DNA from: Oxalobacter formigenes
GTDB lineage: Bacteria > Pseudomonadota > Gammaproteobacteria > Burkholderiales > Burkholderiaceae_D
Assembly (NCBI GenBank): GCA_019424645.1
Contig: JAHYZB010000060.1
Coordinates: 30,314-80,106 of the forward strand
DNA length: 49,793 bases
Reading direction: 5' to 3'
Below, one piece after another: positions 35,346-43,341 of the stretch. The notes under the pieces are model-generated. The model ran no database searches, had not been told where the DNA came from, and saw nothing but the letters and a program-made list of their open reading frames with translations. The first letter of the stretch is position 1, and each line of letters starts with the position of its first letter. The translations under genes were made by a program, and so were the position numbers.

Positions 35346-35765
35346 ATGATTTACGGTATCGGAACCGATATGATGCTGATCACGCGTCTCAAGGCTGCAC
35401 TGGAAAGACGTGGCGACCGGTTTGCGGAAAAAATTCTGGGGCCTGATGAAATGAAACGTTATATTCATCGAAAGTCCAAGGTTGAGTTAAGAGGCCTGCG
35501 TTATCTGGCAACCCGTTTCGCCGCGAAGGAAGCATTTTCAAAAGCGCTTGGGCTCGGCATGAGAATGCCGATGACATGGCGTTCCATGCAATTGTTAAAT
35601 GCAGCCAGTGGCAAACCGGAAGCGGTTTGCAGCGGCAAGCTGAAGGCGCATATGGAAGAATTGGGCTTAAAAGCACAGGTATCGGTAACGGATGAAGCGG
35701 AATATGCCCTGGCTTTTGTCGTTATCGAACAGATGGAAAAAGTCGCGGAAACCATAAGAGACTGA
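35346..35765 (+). CDS. acpS: Holo-[acyl-carrier-protein] synthase
   Basis: AcpS transfers 4'-phosphopantetheine from CoA to a serine of acyl carrier protein. It has 139 residues, slightly longer than E. coli (126). The magnesium-binding N-terminal motif GIGTDMMLITRL carries the conserved Asp8. The second signature is LATRFAAKEAFSKALGLG, with a Glu ligand. The pdxJ-acpS-nagZ order is typical. ATG 35346 begins MIYGIGTD as usual. Confidence 0.96.
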   Translation: MIYGIGTDMMLITRLKAALERRGDRFAEKILGPDEMKRYIHRKSKVELRGLRYLATRFAAKEAFSKALGLGMRMPMTWRSMQLLNAASGKPEAVCSGKLKAHMEELGLKAQVSVTDEAEYALAFVVIEQMEKVAETIRD

Positions 35766-35775
35766 CAGGTGAACC

Positions 35776-36843
35776 ATGAAAAAAACAAGCTCGTTGTTAA
35801 GCGGTAAAAGAAACAGTTACGGCCCTGTCATGCTGGATGTGATCGGTTTGCGTCTACTGGATGAAGATATCAGAAGAATCCGCCATCCCATGACAGGCGG
35901 CGTCATTCTTTTTGCACGCAATTACCAGAACAGGGAACAATTGACGGCGTTGACGGCAGCCATTCGCAAGGAACGTGCGGATATTCTCATTGCTGTCGAT
36001 CATGAAGGCGGTCGCGTGCAGCGTTTCCGTTTCGACGGTTTCACACGTTTGCCGCCCATGCGTTCATTGGGGCAGATGTGGGAAAACGACCAGGTCGCTG
36101 CCAGTCGTGCAGCAACAGCGGTCGGTTACGTGCTGGCTTCCGAATTGCGGGCATGTGGTATCGATTTTTCATTTACCCCGGTTCTGGATCTGGATTATGG
36201 CGTTTCTGCCGTTATCGGCAACCGTTCTTTCAGCCGCAATCCGAACATTGTCACTTTTCTGGCAAAAAGCCTCAATTACGGACTGGCACTCGCAGGCATG
36301 GCCAATTGCGGAAAACATTTCCCTGGACACGGCTATGCCACAGGTGACTCCCATACGGAAATTCCGGTTGATGACCGGTCGCTGGAAGCGATTTTGCTGG
36401 AAGATGCTGCACCCTACAAAAATCTGGGTATGAGTCTGGCGAGTGTGATGCCGGCACATGTCATCTATCCGAAAGTTGATTCCCTGCCCGCTGGCTTTTC
36501 ACCAAAATGGCTGTCGATCCTGAAAAATGAACTCGGGTTCGACGGTGTCGTTTTCAGCGATGACCTGAGTATGGAAGGCGCCAGTGTGGCTGGCAGTATC
36601 GTTGAACGGGCGAATGCGGCTTTGGGTGCCGGTTGCGATATGGTGCTGGTCTGCAATACGCCGGAGAAGGCCGATGAACTGCTGGCAGGATTGCCGGCTC
36701 GTTCTGAAGAAGAAATGCGCGATTGCACAGCGAAAATCGGCAGCCTGATGCCAGCCGTTACTGCATTGGACTGGGAAAGCCTGCAACAGGAAAAACGGTA
36801 TCAGCGTGCCCGTGCGATAGTCGAGCAGATTCCGCAGGATTAA
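35776..36843 (+). CDS. nagZ: Beta-N-acetylhexosaminidase (cell-wall recycling)
   Basis: NagZ is a cytoplasmic glycoside hydrolase family 3 enzyme that removes N-acetylglucosamine from anhydromuropeptides during peptidoglycan recycling. It has 355 residues, with no signal peptide. Motifs are VDHEGGRVQRFR, the KHFPGHG loop within CGKHFPGHGYATGDSHTE (catalytic His of the Asp-His dyad), and FSDDLSMEGASVAGS with the nucleophilic aspartate. It lies 10 bases after acpS and ends eight bases before uvrC. Confidence 0.97.
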   Translation: MKKTSSLLSGKRNSYGPVMLDVIGLRLLDEDIRRIRHPMTGGVILFARNYQNREQLTALTAAIRKERADILIAVDHEGGRVQRFRFDGFTRLPPMRSLGQMWENDQVAASRAATAVGYVLASELRACGIDFSFTPVLDLDYGVSAVIGNRSFSRNPNIVTFLAKSLNYGLALAGMANCGKHFPGHGYATGDSHTEIPVDDRSLEAILLEDAAPYKNLGMSLASVMPAHVIYPKVDSLPAGFSPKWLSILKNELGFDGVVFSDDLSMEGASVAGSIVERANAALGAGCDMVLVCNTPEKADELLAGLPARSEEEMRDCTAKIGSLMPAVTALDWESLQQEKRYQRARAIVEQIPQD

Positions 36844-36851
36844 AGAAAGGT

Positions 36852-38750
36852 ATGTCGGAAAAAGAAATAGACATTTCAGCTGACGGGAACGGCCAAAACC
36901 CGCAAGAGGATTCTGCCGAAAAACGGAAAGAACTGCTGAAAGCGGTCAAACAGCTGCCTCATTTGCCGGGGGTTTATCGTTACTTCGACAGGAACGACAA
37001 GCTCCTTTATGTGGGAAAAGCGCGTGACCTGATCAAACGGGTCAGCACCTATTTCCAGAAAGCCTCGCCGTCGCCACGGATCGCCATGATGGTCGAGCGG
37101 ATTGCCCGCATGGAGACGACCGTGACGCGAAGCGAAGTTGAAGCGTTGATTCTGGAAAGCAACCTGATCAAGACGCTTCACCCTCATTACAATATTATTT
37201 TCAGGGATGACAAGTCTTATCCCTATCTGAAAATCACCGGCCAGAAATATCCGCGTATGGTCTATTACCGCGGAAATGTAGATCGTCACAACCAGTTTTT
37301 CGGGCCTTTTCCAAATTCATGGGCTGTCCGTGAGACGATCCAGATTCTCCAGCGGGTATTTCGCCTGCGTACTTGTGAAGACAGTGTTTTCAAAAACCGG
37401 ACACGTCCCTGCCTGCTTTATCAGATCAACCGGTGTAGTGGCCCCTGTGTCGGGCTGATCAGCGATGCGGATTACAGGAAGGACACGGAAAATGCAGTCC
37501 GTTTCCTGAGGGGCGATCATTCAGCCATTCTGGGAGAACTACAGGAAAAAATGGAGCGGCATGCCGAACAGCTGGAATTCGAGGAAGCCGCTTTCGTGCG
37601 TAACCAGATCGCGTCGCTCTCGCAGGTACTTCAGCAACAGAGTATGGAGTCGGACAAGGTGGCTGACGTCGATATCATCGCCGTTGTCGTCCGTGAGGGA
37701 CGAGCGTGTGTCAATCTGGCGATGGTCCGTGGTGGTCGGCATCTCGGAGACAGGGCGGTTTTCCCGGGTAATCTGGGCAGTGGTGTGGATGAAAATGAGA
37801 AACTGGAAACACAGGTATTGAAAGCGTTTCTGGCGCAGCATTATATCAATGGACAGATTCCGGGAACGATTGTCGTCAATATGGATTTCGATGAACCGGC
37901 ATTGCTGATGGCCTTGTCGGAACAATGCGGTCACCGGATTCACGTCGTTACGCAGCCGCAGGGGCAGAGACGGCTCTGGCTGGAGATGGCGCAGAAAAAT
38001 GCCGAGATTGCTCTGTCGCGTGTCCTTTCACAGTCCGATACACAACTCTCACGGGTCAAATACCTGATTGAATTGATGAATCTGGATATCGAAGATCCGA
38101 ACGATTTGCGGATAGAGGCGTTCGATATCAGTCATACGCAGGGAGAAGCCGTTCAGGCTTCATGTGTAATATTTCATCATTGCGCAATGCAAAATAGTGA
38201 GTATAGGCGTTACAATATCGCCGGAATTACACCTGGTGACGATTATGCCGCCATGAAACAGGTTTTAACGCGTCGATATGAAAAACTGGTCGGGCATGAA
38301 GACCTGATGCCGGACATCGTTCTGGTCGATGGTGGAAAAGGCCAGGTTTCAATGGCGACACAAGTCTTTGCTGAACTGGGGCACGACCTGTCCTTAATCG
38401 TCGGGGTTGCCAAGGGAGAAGGGCGGAAAGTCGGTCTGGAGACGCTGGTTTATGCAGATGGGCGCCTGCCGCAGGAATTGGGAAAAGATTCAAAAGTCCT
38501 GATGCTGATAGCCCGGATCAGGGATGAAGCGCATCGTTTTGCCATTACCGGCATGCGTGCGAAAAGAGACAAGAAAAGACAAGCCTCCCGTCTGGAGGAA
38601 ATTGAAGGAGTCGGTGCAAAAAGAAGACAGAAATTGCTGGCCCGTTTCGGGAGCGTTCGCCAGATTGCGGATGCCTCGGTTGACGATCTGGCGACTGTGG
38701 AAGGTATTTCACGTCGTCTGGCACAGCAAATTTATGACCAGTTGCACTAG
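36852..38750 (+). CDS. uvrC: UvrABC excinuclease subunit C
   Basis: UvrC makes both incisions in nucleotide excision repair. ATG 36852 is used because AGAAAGG lies just upstream and longer frames would run into nagZ; this gives 632 residues. The GIY-YIG nuclease domain begins near LPHLPGVYRYFDRNDKLLY and LYVGKARDL. The cysteine cluster RTCEDSVF and RPCLLYQINRCSGPC follows, then a UVR motif (about 210-245). The RNase H-like C-terminal nuclease shows FDISHTQGEAVQASCVIF and VDGGKGQV. The helix-hairpin-helix end is EEIEGVGAKRRQKLLARFGS. Confidence 0.97.
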   Translation: MSEKEIDISADGNGQNPQEDSAEKRKELLKAVKQLPHLPGVYRYFDRNDKLLYVGKARDLIKRVSTYFQKASPSPRIAMMVERIARMETTVTRSEVEALILESNLIKTLHPHYNIIFRDDKSYPYLKITGQKYPRMVYYRGNVDRHNQFFGPFPNSWAVRETIQILQRVFRLRTCEDSVFKNRTRPCLLYQINRCSGPCVGLISDADYRKDTENAVRFLRGDHSAILGELQEKMERHAEQLEFEEAAFVRNQIASLSQVLQQQSMESDKVADVDIIAVVVREGRACVNLAMVRGGRHLGDRAVFPGNLGSGVDENEKLETQVLKAFLAQHYINGQIPGTIVVNMDFDEPALLMALSEQCGHRIHVVTQPQGQRRLWLEMAQKNAEIALSRVLSQSDTQLSRVKYLIELMNLDIEDPNDLRIEAFDISHTQGEAVQASCVIFHHCAMQNSEYRRYNIAGITPGDDYAAMKQVLTRRYEKLVGHEDLMPDIVLVDGGKGQVSMATQVFAELGHDLSLIVGVAKGEGRKVGLETLVYADGRLPQELGKDSKVLMLIARIRDEAHRFAITGMRAKRDKKRQASRLEEIEGVGAKRRQKLLARFGSVRQIADASVDDLATVEGISRRLAQQIYDQLH

Positions 38751-38822
38751 AATAACGCCTTGTATTTTTATTTGGAAAAATAAAAAATGCAGTCAATCAG
38801 TGAAAGTTGCAAGAATCAGTCT

Positions 38823-39386
38823 ATGCCGTTTAATTTACCTATTTTCCTGACCTGGGTAAGGGTGGCACTCGTGCCCTTGCTTGTCGGTATTTTTTACCTG
38901 CCCCAAAGCTGGATGTCCCTGTATGCCCAGAGTCTGACCGCAGGTATTATTTTCATCGTTGCCGCCATCACCGACTGGATAGACGGGTATCTGGCACGGA
39001 AATGGAACCAGACCTCTGCCTTCGGCGCTTTTCTCGACCCGGTTGCAGACAAGCTGATCGTGGCGGGTTCTCTTCTGGTTCTGGTCCAGCTGGGTCGCGT
39101 CAGCGCGATTCTGGCGTTCATTATCATTGGCCGCGAAATCGCCATTTCAGCCTTGCGCGAATGGATGGCGAAGATCGGGGAATCGAATTCCGTCGCCGTC
39201 AACTCACTGGGCAAAGTGAAAACGATTGCCCAGATGATCGCCATCCCGATGCTTTTGTATTACGATAATCTTTTTTACGTCATCGATACGCGTTTCATAG
39301 GAACTTATCTTCTGATCATCGCGGCGTTTTTGACGGTCGTTTCCATGCTGTATTATTTGCGCAAAGCATTGCCACGGATTAAGTAA
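38823..39386 (+). CDS. pgsA: CDP-diacylglycerol-glycerol-3-phosphate 3-phosphatidyltransferase
   Basis: PgsA makes phosphatidylglycerol phosphate, the precursor of phosphatidylglycerol and cardiolipin, at the inner membrane. ATG 38823 gives 187 residues beginning MPFNLPIFLTWVRVALVPL, matching the family; ATG 38787 would add 12 residues and has a weak GGAAAAA ribosome site, so it remains possible. The CDP-alcohol phosphotransferase motif is complete: DWIDGYLARKW, then FGAFLDPVADK, with the conserved aspartates. Four to five membrane helices are predicted. It lies 72 bases after uvrC and directly before the tRNA cluster. Confidence 0.95.
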   Translation: MPFNLPIFLTWVRVALVPLLVGIFYLPQSWMSLYAQSLTAGIIFIVAAITDWIDGYLARKWNQTSAFGAFLDPVADKLIVAGSLLVLVQLGRVSAILAFIIIGREIAISALREWMAKIGESNSVAVNSLGKVKTIAQMIAIPMLLYYDNLFYVIDTRFIGTYLLIIAAFLTVVSMLYYLRKALPRIK

Positions 39387-39401
39387 ATTGTCATTGGGGT
39401 A

Positions 39402-39429
39402 TTGACAATACAGAGGCAAATGCTACAAT
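39402..39429 (+). promoter_or_regulatory. Promoter of the tRNA-Gly/tRNA-Cys cluster
   Basis: TTGACA (39402-39407, perfect) and TACAAT (39424-39429, five of six) are 16 bases apart. The predicted start lies about eight bases before the first tRNA. The -35 lies in a small inverted repeat, ATTGTCA (39387-39393) with TGACAAT (39403-39409). Confidence 0.85.
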
Positions 39430-39443
39430 GCTCATCTTTCAAA

Positions 39444-39519
39444 GCGGGAGTAGCTCAGTTGGTAGAGCGCAACCTTGCCAAGGTTGAGGTCGAGAGTTCG
39501 AGACTCTTCTCCCGCTCCA
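39444..39519 (+). tRNA. tRNA-Gly (anticodon GCC), copy 1
   Basis: This 76-base gene folds into a full cloverleaf. The acceptor stem is GCGGGAG with CTCCCGC, the D-arm GCTC..GAGC, and the anticodon arm CAACC-TTGCCAA-GGTTG with anticodon GCC. The T-arm contains GTTCGAGA, and the 3' end is encoded TCCA. It is the first gene after a near-consensus promoter. Confidence 0.97.
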
Positions 39520-39605
39520 GATCTTCATGGCATTCTGAAGAAATGGAACCGGCGGTATCTGGTGAAAGCAGTCAGTTCACCGGAATTTGTAGCGATGAAT
39601 ACGAT

Positions 39606-39681
39606 GCGGGAGTAGCTCAGTTGGTAGAGCGCAACCTTGCCAAGGTTGAGGTCGAGAGTTCGAGACTCTTCTCCCGCTCCA
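39606..39681 (+). tRNA. tRNA-Gly (anticodon GCC), copy 2
   Basis: A second copy identical over all 76 bases to the tRNA-Gly at 39444, including encoded CCA. It starts 86 bases after the end of copy 1. It is probably processed from the same transcript. Confidence 0.97.
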
Positions 39682-39739
39682 TCTTTTCATTATCTTCCCG
39701 GGTTCATGCTTTTTCAGGCTGGTTTGGCCATCTCACGAT

Positions 39740-39813
39740 GGCAGGATAGCAAAGTGGTTATGCAGCGGCCTGCAAAGCCGTAGACGTCGGTTCGATTCCG
39801 TCTCCTGCCTCCA
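39740..39813 (+). tRNA. tRNA-Cys (anticodon GCA)
   Basis: This 74-base cloverleaf has acceptor stem GGCAGGA with TCCTGCC, anticodon loop CTGCAAA (anticodon GCA), T-loop GTTCGATTCC, and encoded CCA. It lies 58 bases after the second tRNA-Gly, with which it forms a Gly-Gly-Cys cluster. Confidence 0.96.
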
Positions 39814-39980
39814 ATACATCATTTCAAACAAAATTCTTCTTCGTCACGGTCTTTCGTCTGACGGTTCTCAGTTTCGTTCGTTTACATCCCCCCCAGGTGG
39901 CTGGTACATTTGCCGATATCATTGTCTTTCAGGAAACCTGTTATCTGAAAACAGATTCTCACATCGGGAGGAATAATGTG

Positions 39981-40547
39981 ATGATTCGATTTGCCCAAGC
40001 TGCTGACAGTACTGCAATACTCAAAATTTATGCCAGTTACATAGAAACGCCGATTACGTTCGAATGCAGCCTTCCGACTGAAAAGGCGTTTTCGAAGAGA
40101 ATGGCCGACATATCGGCGTTTTATCCTGCTCTGGTATGTGAGGAAGAAGGCAATATAGTTGGATATGCCTACGCACACCGTCATATGGAGCGACAGGCGT
40201 ATCAATGGAATGCAGAATTGTCTGTCTATCTCGATCCATCATCCACATCGAAAGGACAGGGTAAAAAACTCTATTCCATTTTGATCAGGATTCTGAAATT
40301 GCAGGGAATCAGGACAGTATATGGGGGCGTAACTGTTCCGAATAAAAAAAGCGAAGCCCTTCACAGGACAATGGGCTTTTCGGCGGTGGGTACCTACCAT
40401 CATGCCGGTTTTAAAAACGGCACATGGCATGACGTTACCTGGTTTGAAAAGGCCATTGCACCGTATGATTATTTTCCTGAACCTATTGTTTCTATTGACA
40501 AAATTCCGGTACAGGAACTCCGTAAAATCATCTCTTCATTCCCGTAA
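39981..40547 (+). CDS. GNAT family N-acetyltransferase, phosphinothricin-acetyltransferase-like
   Basis: A 188-residue GNAT acetyltransferase. ATG 39981 is chosen because GGGAGGA lies eight bases upstream and the protein then starts MIRFAQAADSTAILKIYASY as in the PAT/YncA group. The ITFECSLPTEKAFSKRM region is the substrate-side motif. AELSVYLDPSSTSKGQGKKL is the acetyl-CoA pyrophosphate loop, and LHRTMGFSAVGTYHHAGFK matches the PAT-type C-terminus. Targets may be phosphinothricin, methionine sulfone or another small amine. The 167 bases after tRNA-Cys hold nothing I could identify. Confidence 0.85.
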   Translation: MIRFAQAADSTAILKIYASYIETPITFECSLPTEKAFSKRMADISAFYPALVCEEEGNIVGYAYAHRHMERQAYQWNAELSVYLDPSSTSKGQGKKLYSILIRILKLQGIRTVYGGVTVPNKKSEALHRTMGFSAVGTYHHAGFKNGTWHDVTWFEKAIAPYDYFPEPIVSIDKIPVQELRKIISSFP

Positions 40548-40700
40548 GCAGGTTATGGGCTATTTCTGGCGAGATCATTTGATCATACCGTTTTACAGTG
40601 GATTTTCGTGAACCAGCGATATTGACAATCCACTTTCAATCCCCGAGACTTCATATTCTCCGAAAACAATCAAACATTTCGCTTACTCAATAAAGCATTC

Positions 40701-41483
40701 ATGAAATCACTGACATCCAAAGACAACCCGCAATACCGTGAGTTGAAGCAACTGGCTTCCAGTTCAGCCGCAAGGCGAAAAAGCGGACAATCTGTCCTGG
40801 ATGGCATTCATCTTTGCCAATCCTATCTGGAGCATATCGATGTGCCTATCCTGTGTGTCGTGAGCGAAACATCAAGGCAACATCCGGAAGTAGCTGCCAT
40901 TATTGCAGAGTGCGAAAAAAGAAGCGGAAAGTGCCTGCTGTTGACTGACAGTCTTTTTCGCCCGTTAAGTCAGGTTGAAAATGGCATCGACATATTTTTT
41001 CTGATTGTTACGCCATTTCATGAGGATTGTCCTGAACTGACACAAACTGCAGTCTTGCTGGACAGGATTCAGGATCCGGGCAATCTGGGATCGATCATGA
41101 GGAGTGCCGCAGCCGCCGGAATCCGACAGGTATTTTGCAGTCCGGGTACGGCGGCAGTCTGGTCACCCCGTGTTTTGCGAGCAGGAATGGGCGCGCATTT
41201 TCTTATCGATGTATTTGAAGACGTTTCCCTCGAAAAACTGATTGAAACATCGAAAATCCCCGTGATCGCCACGACGCCTTACACGAAAAAAACGATATAC
41301 GATTTTGACCTCAACCGTTCAGTAGCATGGTTATTGGGACATGAAGGCCAGGGTGTGGATGAAAACCTGATGGCCATGGCTACCGACAAACTGGTCATTC
41401 CACATATGGGGCTGATGGAGTCCTTGAATGTGGCAGCCTGTGCCGCCGTCTGTTTTTTTGAGCAAGTTCGGCAATGCCGGTAG
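40701..41483 (+). CDS. TrmH/SpoU family RNA methyltransferase
   Basis: A SPOUT-class 2'-O-ribose methyltransferase of 260 residues. The N-terminal domain (about 1-105), starting SLTSKDNPQYRELKQLASS, is the RNA-binding part of the RlmB/TrmH-like group. The knotted catalytic domain has motif 1 LDRIQDPGNLGSIMRSAAA with the conserved Asn and Arg. Motif 2 is WLLGHEGQGVDENL and motif 3 is IPHMGLMESLNVAACAAV. It may modify 23S rRNA or tRNA; the exact target cannot be told. It is a single-gene unit with a terminator close downstream. Confidence 0.88.
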   Translation: MKSLTSKDNPQYRELKQLASSSAARRKSGQSVLDGIHLCQSYLEHIDVPILCVVSETSRQHPEVAAIIAECEKRSGKCLLLTDSLFRPLSQVENGIDIFFLIVTPFHEDCPELTQTAVLLDRIQDPGNLGSIMRSAAAAGIRQVFCSPGTAAVWSPRVLRAGMGAHFLIDVFEDVSLEKLIETSKIPVIATTPYTKKTIYDFDLNRSVAWLLGHEGQGVDENLMAMATDKLVIPHMGLMESLNVAACAAVCFFEQVRQCR

Positions 41484-41515
41484 TTAAAGAACGGGTTTTT
41501 GCAGACTGAAGCTAG

Positions 41516-41550
41516 TAAAGCCTGTCGTGAAAAGCAGGCTTTATTGTTTT
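41516..41550 (+). terminator. Intrinsic terminator after the SpoU-type methyltransferase
   Basis: A 9-bp stem, TAAAGCCTG (41516-41524) with CAGGCTTTA (41535-41543), is followed by TTGTTTT. Confidence 0.75.
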
Positions 41551-41665
41551 AGAGGAGAAAAGTTTCCTTTCTGTGATGTTTCCGTGAATTTTCCAAAATC
41601 ATCAGGGTAGAATAAATAAAAAGGGTCTGCTATTTTCTTTCGAATATATTTTTGACAGGTGATTT

Positions 41666-42694
41666 ATGAACAAGACAATGAAAGCAGCAGTAGTACATGA
41701 ATTCGGTAAACCGCTCGTAATTGAAGAAGTGCCGGTGCCGGTTCCGGGGAATGGACAGATACTGGTGAAAGTCGAGGCATGCGGCGTATGTCATACCGAT
41801 TTGCACGCTGCCAATGGCGACTGGCCTGTCAAACCCAATCCTCCATTCATTCCCGGCCACGAAGGTGTTGGCTATGTTGTTGCCGTCGGTCCCAATGTCA
41901 AACATATCAAGGAAGGTGACAGGGTAGGTGTCCCCTGGCTGTATTCGGCTTGCGGGCATTGTGAGTATTGTCTGGATGCATGGGAAACACTCTGCATGAA
42001 ACAGCAGAATACAGGTTATTCCGTAAACGGCAGTTTTGCCGAATACGTTGTTGCTGATGCGGATTACGTTGGCATCCTGCCTGACAATATCGGATTTGTT
42101 GAAATCGCGCCGGTTCTTTGTGCAGGGGTGACGGTCTATAAGGGCCTCAAGATGACAGATACCAAACCGGGTGACTGGGTAGTCATTTCCGGGATTGGCG
42201 GGCTGGGGCATATGGCGGTGCAGTATGCCAAGGCGATGGGGTTGAATGTGGCAGCTGTCGATATTGATGATGCCAAACTCGATCTGGCAAAACGTCTTGG
42301 TGCTTCCGTTACAGTCAATGCGATGAAGACTGATCCGGCAGCGGCCTTGCAAAAAGAAATCGGGGGCGCGCACGGCGCTCTGGTAACGGCTGTTTCACCC
42401 AGGGCGTTTGAGCAGGCTCTCGGAATGGTTCGCCGCAAAGGCACCGTTTCACTTGTCGGATTGCCGCCGGGCGATTTCCCTTTGCCCATCTTCAATCAGG
42501 TATTGAACGGTATCACCGTTCGTGGTTCGATTGTCGGTACACGGCTGGATCTGCAGGAATCACTTCAGTTTGCCAAAGAAGGAAAGGTTCATGCCACTGT
42601 TGCCACGGACAAGCTGGAAAACATTAACGATATCTTCACGCGAATGAAAAATAACGAAATAGAAGGACGCATTGTCCTTGATTTCAGTAAATAA
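41666..42694 (+). CDS. adhP: Zinc-dependent alcohol dehydrogenase, AdhP-type
   Basis: A 342-residue medium-chain alcohol dehydrogenase, probably oxidising ethanol or reducing acetaldehyde with NAD(H). Catalytic zinc ligands are Cys42 (CGVCHTDLH), His65 (GHEGVG) and Cys152 (PVLCAGVTVYKG). The structural zinc set is Cys96, Cys99, Cys102 and Cys110. The NAD-binding Rossmann motif is SGIGGLGHMAVQYAKAMG. Sequence and length match the AdhP/AdhA group. It is monocistronic, with a preceding AT-rich leader of about 115 bases and a strong terminator after it. Confidence 0.93.
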   Translation: MNKTMKAAVVHEFGKPLVIEEVPVPVPGNGQILVKVEACGVCHTDLHAANGDWPVKPNPPFIPGHEGVGYVVAVGPNVKHIKEGDRVGVPWLYSACGHCEYCLDAWETLCMKQQNTGYSVNGSFAEYVVADADYVGILPDNIGFVEIAPVLCAGVTVYKGLKMTDTKPGDWVVISGIGGLGHMAVQYAKAMGLNVAAVDIDDAKLDLAKRLGASVTVNAMKTDPAAALQKEIGGAHGALVTAVSPRAFEQALGMVRRKGTVSLVGLPPGDFPLPIFNQVLNGITVRGSIVGTRLDLQESLQFAKEGKVHATVATDKLENINDIFTRMKNNEIEGRIVLDFSK

Positions 42695-42753
42695 AAAACA
42701 AACTTTCCAGATAGGGAGCCGTCTGATATTTGATTGTCATCTCGGCATTACAG

Positions 42754-42795
42754 AGACCGCCATGACATGGAACAGATGTCATGGCGGTCTTGTTT
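42754..42795 (+). terminator. Intrinsic terminator after adhP
   Basis: A perfect 15-bp stem, AGACCGCCATGACAT (42754-42768) with ATGTCATGGCGGTCT (42776-42790), has a 7-base loop and is followed by TGTTT. Confidence 0.85.
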
Positions 42796-42930
42796 GCAGA
42801 GCAAAAAAATTCCTGGCCGGATTTTTATATGAGTCTTTTTCCTATGAATTTTTCAGTGCGCTAGAATGTGACAAATAAATACATAAATTGATCAATAATA
42901 ATATTTATGTGACTCATAGTAAAAAAATAG

Positions 42931-42959
42931 TTGACAGCGGTAATGCGATTTGGTTTAAT
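42931..42959 (+). promoter_or_regulatory. Promoter of the 29-codon gene unit
   Basis: TTGACA (42931-42936, perfect) and TTTAAT (42954-42959, five of six) are separated by exactly 17 bases. Transcription would begin near 42966 and run to the terminator at 43212-43249, giving an RNA of about 280 bases. Confidence 0.75.
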
Positions 42960-43011
42960 GTTTTCAAGGGCGGGAATGGCCGGAAGTAAAAAGCAAAAAA
43001 TTCCTTTCCTG

Positions 43012-43089
43012 AGCTGATGAAGCTGATTAGCTGATGAAGCTGATACCAAGATGTACCAACTTTACCAACTTAACCAACTTTACCGACGT
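43012..43089 (+). repeat. Two adjacent short tandem repeats in the leader of the 29-codon gene
   Basis: A 17-base unit AGCTGATGAAGCTGATT (43012-43028) is repeated at once with one change (43029-43045). Nine bases on, four 9-base units follow: TACCAACTT (43054), TACCAACTT (43063), AACCAACTT (43072) and the diverged TACCGACGT (43081). The AAGGAG ribosome site of the 29-codon gene begins directly after the last unit. Confidence 0.9.
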
Positions 43090-43101
43090 AAGGAGAGAGT
43101 C

Positions 43102-43191
43102 ATGGAAACCGCTGGAGTTATGTTCTGTTTTGCACTGATGGCTTTGGGCGTAATTGGCGCAGTTATGCAAAAAGCAAAAGGCACATGGTAA
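43102..43191 (+). CDS. 29-residue hydrophobic protein of unknown function
   Basis: This very short frame encodes METAGVMFCFALMALGVIGA followed by VMQKAKGTW: one membrane-spanning stretch (about 5-22) and a short basic tail, so a single-pass membrane peptide is likely. Support for it being real: a strong AAGGAG ribosome site seven bases ahead, a near-consensus sigma-70 promoter at 42931-42959, and a strong terminator 20 bases after the stop, so it is the main translatable frame of a dedicated RNA. I do not recognise the family. By size it could be an accessory subunit of a membrane complex, a regulator of a transporter, or a type I-like toxin; the sequence does not decide. Confidence 0.65.
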   Translation: METAGVMFCFALMALGVIGAVMQKAKGTW

Positions 43192-43211
43192 GTTTTAACC
43201 ATACTGATTGC

Positions 43212-43249
43212 AAAATGCCAGATCGGAAGATCTGGCATTTTTTATTGTA
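43212..43249 (+). terminator. Intrinsic terminator after the 29-codon gene
   Basis: A perfect 13-bp stem, AAAATGCCAGATC (43212-43224) with GATCTGGCATTTT (43229-43241), has a GGAA tetraloop and a TTTATT tail. It is one of the strongest terminators in the window. Confidence 0.9.
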
Positions 43250-43341
43250 CGGGATTGGAAAAAAGAGACGAGAAAGGCACTCTGGTCAAAATCAGGATCT
43301 TTTCCGGGAATGATGAAGTCTGAAGATTACCGTTTCAGATT

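Noticed and set aside
38759..38786. AT-only hairpin between uvrC and pgsA (TTTTTATTT-GGAA-AAATAAAAA)
   Set aside because: It is too weak to call a terminator and more probably simple AT-rich spacer.
39814..39980. Possible attachment site or integrase remnant after tRNA-Cys
   Set aside because: No integrase-like frame and no repeat of the tRNA 3' end were seen downstream.
43012..43089. Tandem 17-base and 9-base repeats as a possible CRISPR fragment
   Set aside because: Units are too short and directly adjacent, with no spacers and no cas genes in the window.
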